A DNA stretch of 11,707 nt from JAWVYT01 sp964605205. GTDB lineage: Bacteria; Gemmatimonadota; Gemmatimonadetes; Longimicrobiales; RSA9. Made by a program: the position numbers and the translations under genes. The notes beneath the pieces are model-generated. The model made no database searches. It saw only the letters and a program-made list of their open reading frames with translations, and was not told where the DNA came from. Shown piece by piece: positions 7,027 to 11,707 of this stretch. The stretch is from the NCBI GenBank assembly GCA_964605205.1, contig CAZSBL010000112.1, positions 1 to 11,707 of the forward strand, in the 5' to 3' direction. Each line of letters opens with the position of its first letter. The first letter of the stretch is position 1.

Positions 7027-7745
7027 CCCTGGAGCTGACGGCCATCCCCCTGGCGCTGGTGGCCGGCGTCGCGGGGGTGCTGTCGCCGTGTGTGTGGCCC
7101 CTGGTCCCCGTGGTGACATCCTCCGCCGCCACCACCGGCCGGTCCGGCCCCTACTGGCTCGCCGGCGGGCTCAGCGTCTCCTTCGCGGTGGCCGGCACCG
7201 TCCTGACCCTCCTGCTGGTCAGCCTGGGGCTCGATCCGGAGCTGTTCCGGTACGTCTCGGCCGCCCTGCTCATCGCCGTGGCGCTGCCGCTGCTCGTGCC
7301 GGCCCTGGGCGACCGGGCCACCCGCGTCCTCTCCGCGCTGTCGGCGAGCATCCCCATAGGCCAGGGCGGCCGGGACGGCACCGTAACGTCGGGACCCGGC
7401 CAGTTCCTCGTGGGCGCCCTGCTGGGCGTGGTGTGGCTCCCGTGCGTGGGCCCCACCCTCGGGGCCGCCGTGGCGCTGGCGTCCATGGGCCAGGACATGG
7501 GCGTGGCCTTCGCCGTGATGCTGGCCTACGGGATCGGCACGGCGGGCGTGCTCCTCGTGGCCGGCCTCGTCTCCGGACAGCTCCTCAAACGGTGGCGCGG
7601 GACCGCGTTCGGAACGGCCAAGTTCGGCAAGCGGCTCCTCGGATGGTCGCTGCTCCTCCTGGGCGCCCTCGTGCTCACCGGCTTCGACAAGGTCCTCGAG
7701 GCCGCCGCCGTGGGCATCGTCCCCGACTGGGTCTTCTCGTTCTGA
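7023..7745 (+). CDS. ccdA: CcdA/DsbD-type thiol-disulfide transmembrane transporter
   Basis: The 240-residue polytopic protein matches the CcdA family (the membrane domain of DsbD), which carries reducing equivalents from cytoplasmic thioredoxin across the inner membrane. About six hydrophobic helices are visible. The two redox cysteines sit in their family contexts: LSPCVWPLVPV (Cys23) in the first helix and WLPCVGPTLG (Cys141) in the fourth. The length equals that of stand-alone CcdA proteins. It is coupled by a 4-bp overlap to the secreted thioredoxin-like gene upstream, its probable acceptor, and is followed 80 bp later by the selenocysteine peroxiredoxin gene, a likely end user of the electrons. 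A hairpin at 7789-7808 separates the two. Confidence 0.88.
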   Translation: MTLELTAIPLALVAGVAGVLSPCVWPLVPVVTSSAATTGRSGPYWLAGGLSVSFAVAGTVLTLLLVSLGLDPELFRYVSAALLIAVALPLLVPALGDRATRVLSALSASIPIGQGGRDGTVTSGPGQFLVGALLGVVWLPCVGPTLGAAVALASMGQDMGVAFAVMLAYGIGTAGVLLVAGLVSGQLLKRWRGTAFGTAKFGKRLLGWSLLLLGALVLTGFDKVLEAAAVGIVPDWVFSF

Positions 7746-7788
7746 CCGCGCTCCACCGCGGCCGGCGCGCTCCGGACCGCCGCGCACC

Positions 7789-7808
7789 GGGTGGTGGACC
7801 CACCACCC
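7789..7808 (+). terminator. 8-bp hairpin after ccdA: terminator-like or attenuator
   Basis: GGGTGGTG (7789-7796), loop GACC, CACCACCC (7801-7808) form a perfect 8-bp GC-rich stem. There is no T-run after it (the next bases are ACTCGTTACC), so it is a poor intrinsic terminator by E. coli rules. It may still slow transcription, or limit read-through from ccdA into the peroxiredoxin. TACCAT at 7815-7820, five bases before the ATG at 7826, has the TAnnnT form of leaderless -10 elements. Confidence 0.35.
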
Positions 7809-7825
7809 ACTCGTTACCATCCGCC

Positions 7826-8446
7826 ATGCGACGACGTTTCCCAACCCCGACGCTGCACCCTCTCCTCGCCCTGGCCTTCATGGCCACGTTCGGGGCCGCG
7901 TGCCACGACGCGCCCCCGGAGCTGGGCCCGGCGAATGGCGCCGACCTGCCACCGGTGGACACCGGACGGGTCGCCGTGGGTGACACGGCTCCCGACTTCA
8001 CCCTCCTGGATCGGCACGGTGAGCCGGTGACGCTGTCGGATCTGCGCGGCCGTCGCATCGTCCTGGTCTTCTACCGTGGCCACTGGTGACCGTACTGCGC
8101 CGCTCAGCTCGGTGAGCTGAAAGACCTCCTGACGGACCAGCAGCGGGCCTCCACCCGGATCGTGGCCGTCTCCATCGATGACGCGGAGCATATCGAGCGG
8201 ATGCGGCGGCGAGTGGCCGACGAGCAGCGGACCGACCCTCCGGACTACCTGTTCCTCTCGGACCCCGGCCACAGGGTCATCGATCGATACGGGCTGCGGA
8301 ACCCCGATGACGACCGCGGCATCCCCCACCCCACCACGTTCGTCCTGGACCGCAGCGGCGTAGTGCGGTGGAAGTTCGTGGAAACGGACTATCGGGTGCG
8401 CCCCACGAACGAGATGACGCTGGAGGCCCTCGCCGACATCGACTGA
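7826..8446 (+). CDS. Selenocysteine peroxiredoxin (AhpC/TSA, UPYC active site), exported
   Basis: Read through the in-frame TGA at 8087-8089, this gene encodes 206 residues of a peroxiredoxin-like AhpC/TSA protein. The N-terminus is a signal sequence (MRRRF, then a hydrophobic stretch ending GAAC), possibly a lipoprotein signal. The domain has PDFTLLDRHGEPVTLSDLRG, then VLVFYRGHW-U-PYC, where relatives have FYRGHWCPYC. The TGA therefore replaces exactly the peroxidatic cysteine (residue 88), leaving Cys91 as a UxxC partner. After it the frame continues without interruption (AAQLGELKDLL, IVAVSIDD, DRYGL, HPTTFVLDRSGVVRWKF) to a normal TGA at 8444-8446. UxxC peroxiredoxin-like selenoproteins are a known bacterial group. 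The expected activity is reduction of hydroperoxides outside the cytoplasm, with reductant from CcdA and the thioredoxin-like protein (inference). No clear Shine-Dalgarno precedes the ATG. A C-to-A nonsense mutation or sequencing error is the alternative. Confidence 0.85.
8104..8120 (+). other. Candidate bacterial SECIS hairpin in the peroxiredoxin mRNA
   Basis: TCAGCTC (8104-8110), loop GGT, GAGCTGA (8114-8120) form a perfect 7-bp stem. The loop begins 22 bases after the UGA. Bacterial SECIS elements lie just downstream of the UGA within the coding region, with a small apical loop that carries a conserved G (GGUC in E. coli fdhF) about 16-37 bases away. Both the position and the GGU loop fit. 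CCGT at 8090-8093 and ACGG at 8132-8135 could pair as a lower stem. The fold is judged by eye; part of the symmetry comes from the codons of QLGEL. Confidence 0.6.
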
Positions 8447-8485
8447 TCACCAAGTGGGCGGCGGTGCGAACCGCGCCCCGTCCGC

Positions 8486-8735
8486 TCAACGGATCAGCCC
8501 CACCATCCCGGCGGCCAGAGCTCCGGCGCCCGTACGGCCGCCGGGTGTACGCGGCCGTATCCTCCACCAGGCGGACCGCCAGCGGGTCGCCGACGCTCCT
8601 CGCCTCGTGGACCGTCTCCGCCGTGATCTCTCCGATGGACCCGGCCCGGCGGACCAACTCACGGCCCCGATGGACATCGGTGCGGGCTGCATCCCGCGCG
8701 CGCTCGGCGATAGCCCATCCTACGGGGCTCCCGAG
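8486..8735 (-). pseudogene. Remnant of a ROK-family sugar kinase
   Basis: Immediately downstream of the membrane-protein stop the minus strand carries a protein-like stretch without a start: GWAIAERARDAARTD, later EITAETVHEARSVGDPLAVRLVEDTAAY (about 8720-8545). One base-shift later it continues as TGAGALAAGMVGLIR, ending at the TGA 8486-8488. This pattern matches the middle of ROK kinases such as glucokinase (SGxAIAxRAR, ITAxxVxxAARAGDP, YLGxxLAxxVxLxxPE). The N-terminal ATP-binding part and the C-terminal GGGV motif are absent, and a frameshift lies near 8545. I conclude it is a decayed fragment. The assignment rests on short motifs only and could be wrong. Confidence 0.4.
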
Positions 8736-9182
8736 CTATCGGGCCGCGGCCGCGCCGATGCTCGCCGCGGAGCGCGACGGCACCTCGCCGTACACGCCAC
8801 CCACCACGGCGCCGTAGACCAGGTGCCCGATCAGGCTGCCCATGGCCATGACCACGGAGCCCGAGAAGAGCGGCATCCCCATCATGGGCATGACCACGAT
8901 CTGCGCCAACAGGAACGGGGCGATCCCGTACAGAGCGCCACGCACTGCGGGAGCGCCCGGGAGCCGCCCGGCCACGAGCGCATAGCCGATGGCCAGGACG
9001 ATCCCGATCATGAGGTGCCCGGCCCAACCAAGAACCAGGCTCCCGCCCATGGCCCCGGCCAGCATGTTGGCCGGGTTCATGGCGGGCATCCCCATCATGG
9101 GCGCCACCCACAGGCCGACGGCCGTCATGACCAGTGTTCCGATGATGCCTGCCGCAACGGCGCGGCCGATCCTGATGTCCAT
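8736..9182 (-). CDS. Four-helix membrane protein with internal repeat, function unknown
   Basis: The 148-residue product has about four transmembrane helices (roughly 8-27, 45-71, 80-98 and 108-131). Two halves share a pattern: PMMGMP at 28-33 and again at 99-104, followed by GHLMIGIVLAIGY (55-67) and GHLVYGAVVGGVY (119-131). It thus looks like a duplicated two-helix unit. The Met-rich motifs and paired Gly-His residues lie at helix ends and could bind a metal or heme, but no function is established; similar small proteins are filed under domains of unknown function (DUF6789 is a possible match). GGGAGG five bases before the ATG at 9182 sets the start; the frame is open further upstream only through promoter DNA. 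Promoter P4 lies 73 bp upstream, placing the gene in the same presumed regulon as the thioredoxin and flavin reductase genes. Confidence 0.75.
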   Translation of the reverse strand: MDIRIGRAVAAGIIGTLVMTAVGLWVAPMMGMPAMNPANMLAGAMGGSLVLGWAGHLMIGIVLAIGYALVAGRLPGAPAVRGALYGIAPFLLAQIVVMPMMGMPLFSGSVVMAMGSLIGHLVYGAVVGGVYGEVPSRSAASIGAAAAR

Positions 9183-9255
9183 TTCGCCTCCCGCACAGAA
9201 TGAGTACATCACGGCGGACCGGGGCGACCCCTGGCCCTTCCGTTCACGGCTGCCC

Positions 9256-9282
9256 AACCGGATCGAGCACGGGAGGGTTCCC
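9256..9282 (-). promoter_or_regulatory. ECF-type promoter P4 for the repeat-containing membrane protein
   Basis: On the minus strand GGGAACCC (9282-9275) is followed after 12 bases by TCCGGTT (9262-9256), 73 bases before the ATG at 9182. The TCCGGTTGGG core is the same as at P1. Confidence 0.7.
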
Positions 9283-9316
9283 GACCTCGAGGCGCGTCCC
9301 GGCCCGTTCACGCGGT

Positions 9317-9360
9317 GGAACAACGATGGTCGCTCCGCGGTAGCTGTATCGTGTTGTTCC
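9317..9360 (+). promoter_or_regulatory. Long hairpin upstream of the TonB-dependent receptor
   Basis: GGAACAAC (9317-9324) pairs perfectly with GTTGTTCC (9353-9360), and GAT (9325-9327) can continue with ATC (9348-9350) across a two-base bulge, enclosing a loop of about 20 bases with a CCGCGG core. It ends 36 bases before the GTG start of the receptor. It may be an operator or a 5' leader structure. No B12-box-like sequence is present, so I do not call it a cobalamin riboswitch. Confidence 0.3.
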
Positions 9361-9396
9361 CCACTTCCGAACCCTGCACCACAGGAACGATACGAC

Positions 9397-11424
9397 GTGC
9401 CAGGCCACCGAGTCTCCCTGCCGCTTCTCCTGCTGACCCTCATCCCCGCCGGCCTCGTCGCTCAGGCCGACACCGTCCCCCGGTCCGACACCACGGTGTA
9501 CGAGGTCGAGGGCGTGACCGTCCAGGCGCAGCGGCCGGTGATCACCGTGGGCGGGGCCAGCGCCCTGGACGTGACCGTCGACTCGGTGATCCTCCCCGTG
9601 GCGGCCACCACCAGTGAGCTCTTCCGCGAGATCCCGGCCCTCCACGTCCGGACCAACTCCCGGGGCCAGGCCGAGATCTCCGTGCGGGGCTCCGAATCGC
9701 GCCAGGTGGCGGTCCTCCTCGATGGCGTGCCCCTGACCCTCGGGTGGGACGCCCGGACCGATGTCTCGGTCCTCCCGGCCACCGCCATCGAGGACATCCA
9801 GTTCGTCCGCGGCCTTTCTACTCTCCTGCACGGGCCCAACGTCCTGGGCGGAGTGGTGGAGCTGAGCCTGGCACGGGTGGGTGACCTGCCAGGGGAAAGC
9901 CGCACGTCCGTGTCGGCGGGCATCGACCACCTCAGCGGGTACGGCGTGACGGCCACCACCACGCGGCCGTTCGAGACCGACGGGGGGCGGGGCGTGGTCC
10001 GGGCCGGCGCCGGCTACCGGGACACGCCCGGGATGCCGCTGGCCCACGGCGTCGTGGAGCCGCTGCCGGCCGATGATGGCAATCTCAGAGTCAACACCGA
10101 CCTCGAGAACCTCGACGGCTTCGTGGCGCTCCGCTACGTAGACCGTGACGGCGCGTGGGGCAGCTTCTCGGCGGTGGCGAACCGGGGCGAGCGAGGGATC
10201 GCGGCCGAGCTCGACGCCGACGACCCCCGCTTCTGGCGCTACCCCACCGTGGCCCGCACCATCCTGGCCGTCTCCGGCGGTACCGGCTTCCGGGACACGC
10301 CGCTGGGGCGAGGCGATCTCGAGGCCAGCGTAGGCGTGGACCTGGGACAGACCGACATCCGCTCGTACGCTACGCGCGCGTACGATGACATTGTTGGGAC
10401 CGAGGACGGCGAAGACCGCACGTTCACCGTCCGCCTCCTCGGCGACCATACGCTGGGCAGCCGCGCCGATCTCCGGGCCTCGGCCACCTGGGCGGACATC
10501 TCCCATGACGAAGTGGTCGACGGCGACGCCGCCTCCTACCGGCAGCAGCTGTTCAGCCTCGGCGCCGAGACGGTCTGGCGGCCCCTGGACACCCCGGCCG
10601 GCGGCTTCCGCAGCCTGCGCCTCACGGTCGGCGGGGTATACGACCGGGCCGCCAGCCCCGAGACCGGCGGGCTGGAGCCGCTGGGCACCCTCCACGATTG
10701 GGGCGCTCGGGTCGGGCTATCCGGCGTCATCAACGGCGGCGCCACCATCCTTCACGCCAGCGCGAGTCGACGGGGTCGGTTCCCCTCCCTCCGCGAGACC
10801 TACTCCGAGGCGCTCAACCGCTTCGTCCCGAACCCCGGCCTCACGGCCGAGCACCTCGCGGCCGTGGAGGCCGGCGTGACGACGCGGGTGGGACAGGGTG
10901 AGATCCAGGTGGTGGCTTTCCACCATGACCTCACCGACGCCATCCGTCGCATCACCCTGGAAGACGGCCGCCGACGTCGGATCAACTCGGACCGGCTCAC
11001 CAGCACCGGGATCGAGATCCTGGGCTCCCGGTCCATGGGCCCGCTGGAGGTCGGCGGAGACCTCACCCTCCAGACCGTGGAGCTGATCGACCCGGGCACC
11101 GCCGCGTCTTCGGAGCCGGAAAACCTGCCCGAGCAGGTCGGCCGGCTCTGGGGACGGTACGCCCTCCCCGCCGACGCATGGGTCCGGGGCGAGGCCGAGT
11201 ACACCGGCACCCAGTTCTGCCAGGACCCGGATACGGGCGAGGACGTGGAGCTCGAGGCCGGCACGTGGCTCAACGCCACCATCGGCAAGGTCTGGGACAT
11301 CCTCGGCGGCCGCCTCCTCCAGACCTCCGTGAGCGGCGTCAACCTGGCCGACACCAGCCTCTACGACCAGTGCGGGCTGCCCCGGGCCGGCCGCCTGGTA
11401 CGGTTCCAGGTGCGAGTCTTCTGA
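9397..11424 (+). CDS. TonB-dependent outer-membrane receptor (BtuB-like)
   Basis: The 675-residue protein starts with a signal peptide (LPLLLLTLIPAGLVAQA, cleavage near residue 24). A plug domain follows at about residues 38-160: EVEGVTVQAQRP, ELFREIPALHVRTNSRGQAEISVRGSESRQVAVLLDGVPL and FVRGLSTLLHGPNVLGGVVEL are the standard plug motifs. The rest is an alternating beta-barrel ending in Phe (VRFQVRVF), as needed for outer-membrane insertion. Its size and plug are closest to the BtuB/cirA group, which take up cobalamin or siderophores; the ligand cannot be told from the sequence. Two cysteines (TQFCQDPDTGED and YDQCGLPRAGR) may form a disulfide in the last loops. I chose GTG 9397 because it directly precedes the signal peptide and follows GGAA at 9384-9387; the open frame back to 8989 crosses the opposite-strand membrane gene. 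Confidence 0.88.
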   Translation: MPGHRVSLPLLLLTLIPAGLVAQADTVPRSDTTVYEVEGVTVQAQRPVITVGGASALDVTVDSVILPVAATTSELFREIPALHVRTNSRGQAEISVRGSESRQVAVLLDGVPLTLGWDARTDVSVLPATAIEDIQFVRGLSTLLHGPNVLGGVVELSLARVGDLPGESRTSVSAGIDHLSGYGVTATTTRPFETDGGRGVVRAGAGYRDTPGMPLAHGVVEPLPADDGNLRVNTDLENLDGFVALRYVDRDGAWGSFSAVANRGERGIAAELDADDPRFWRYPTVARTILAVSGGTGFRDTPLGRGDLEASVGVDLGQTDIRSYATRAYDDIVGTEDGEDRTFTVRLLGDHTLGSRADLRASATWADISHDEVVDGDAASYRQQLFSLGAETVWRPLDTPAGGFRSLRLTVGGVYDRAASPETGGLEPLGTLHDWGARVGLSGVINGGATILHASASRRGRFPSLRETYSEALNRFVPNPGLTAEHLAAVEAGVTTRVGQGEIQVVAFHHDLTDAIRRITLEDGRRRRINSDRLTSTGIEILGSRSMGPLEVGGDLTLQTVELIDPGTAASSEPENLPEQVGRLWGRYALPADAWVRGEAEYTGTQFCQDPDTGEDVELEAGTWLNATIGKVWDILGGRLLQTSVSGVNLADTSLYDQCGLPRAGRLVRFQVRVF

Positions 11425-11460
11425 CGGTCCCCGTGGCCCGCGTCCTCCTGCCCCGTCGGC

Positions 11461-11707
11461 TTACGCCGCGCTCTCCCCCGTGAAGATCCGGTGCGCCGAC
11501 CGCACGGCTTCACTCGGCCCCACCAGCACCACCCGGTCGTCGTGCTGGAGCACCGTGTCGCCCCGGGGCACCACGAACTCCTCGTTACGGATCACGGCGG
11601 CCACCACGCAGTCATCCGGAATCTGGATCTTCCGGATCGGGAGGCCCACCACACCGCCCTCCCCGGGCACCACCAGCTCCAGGAGGCTCGCGATCCCCGA
11701 CTCGATC
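11461..11707 (-). CDS. TrkA/RCK C-terminal domain protein, partial
   Basis: The last 81 residues of a protein that continues past the window end form an RCK_C (TrkA_C) domain. VVPGEGGVVGLPIRKIQIPDDCVVAAVIRNEEFVVPRGDTVLQHDDRVVLVG shows the usual features: the G-x-x-L/I-x-x-I/L strand, the VAAVxRxxEFxxPxGxTxLxxxDxVxxxG core, and a short C-terminal helix. Such domains bind ligands and regulate Trk/Ktr potassium uptake, potassium channels or antiporters. The NAD-binding TrkA_N part, expected upstream, is outside the window, so I cannot tell TrkA from a channel- or antiporter-fused RCK domain. It converges on the TonB receptor with a 36-bp gap in which I see no terminator. Confidence 0.85.
   Translation of the reverse strand, partial: IESGIASLLELVVPGEGGVVGLPIRKIQIPDDCVVAAVIRNEEFVVPRGDTVLQHDDRVVLVGPSEAVRSAHRIFTGESAA

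Noticed and set aside
6418..7119. Upstream extension of the flavin reductase frame
   Set aside because: It crosses the intergenic promoters and the opposite-strand thioredoxin gene, is Arg/Gly/Pro-rich and matches nothing.
6414..7844. Long minus-strand open frame opposite thioredoxin and ccdA
   Set aside because: Its composition (Gly, Arg, Glu, Gln, His-rich, no domain) is that of an antisense shadow in GC-rich DNA, and the opposite strand carries clear families.
8087..8089. TGA as a simple premature stop making the peroxiredoxin a pseudogene
   Set aside because: The codon falls exactly on the catalytic cysteine, the rest of the frame is intact and a SECIS-like hairpin follows. A single C-to-A error remains possible and is stated as the alternative.
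9183..9396. Cobalamin riboswitch upstream of the BtuB-like receptor
   Set aside because: The leader is short, no B12-box-like sequence is visible, and a promoter for the opposite strand occupies part of it.
8989..9396. Upstream extension of the TonB receptor frame
   Set aside because: It runs antisense through the membrane-protein gene and promoter P4 and lacks any domain; the signal peptide begins at 9397.
9244..10695. Long minus-strand open frame opposite the TonB receptor
   Set aside because: It is a shadow with low-complexity composition; the plus strand encodes unmistakable plug and barrel motifs.

Overview
The window is GC-rich, protein-dense bacterial chromosome. An MCE/Mla-type lipid transporter, a TonB-dependent outer-membrane receptor and several signal-peptide proteins point to a diderm (Gram-negative-type) organism. 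Gene style would suit Gemmatimonadota or a neighbouring phylum, but this is a guess from protein flavour, not a phylogenetic result. No RNA genes, insertion sequences or CRISPR arrays were seen.

Layout. 1-1030 (+): a promoter, a 13-codon leader ORF and a family-2 glycosyltransferase. 981-3105 (-): a DoxX-like membrane protein followed by a GH15 glucoamylase/trehalase-type gene broken by an internal deletion and frameshift. 3231-5661 (+): a tightly overlapping permease-ATPase-MCE operon. 5668-6417 (-): an NADPH-dependent FMN reductase-like flavoprotein. 6616-8446 (+): a secreted thioredoxin-like protein, CcdA and a peroxiredoxin whose peroxidatic cysteine codon is TGA. 8486-9182 (-): a four-helix membrane protein with an internal repeat, then a decayed ROK sugar-kinase fragment. 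9397-11424 (+): a TonB-dependent receptor. 11461-11707 (-): the C-terminal end of a TrkA/RCK protein that runs off the window.

Two results stand out. First, 7826-8446 reads as one intact peroxiredoxin only if the in-frame TGA at 8087-8089 is read as selenocysteine. It gives a UPYC active site, and a perfect 7-bp stem with a GGU loop starts 15 bases after the TGA, at a position suitable for a bacterial SECIS. With the preceding thioredoxin-like protein and CcdA this looks like an extracytoplasmic selenium-dependent peroxide-reducing relay.

Second, the bipartite motif GGAACCC-N12-TCCGGTT occurs four times without a mismatch, always in intergenic DNA, each time 40-75 bases upstream of a start codon and pointing at it. 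It precedes the glycosyltransferase leader, the flavin reductase, thioredoxin-ccdA and the repeat-containing membrane protein. The pattern GGAAC-N18-GTT resembles ECF sigma-factor promoters of the EcfG or SigR type. I infer a shared stress/redox regulon, with two of its promoters placed back to back 4 bp apart between the flavin reductase and the thioredoxin gene.
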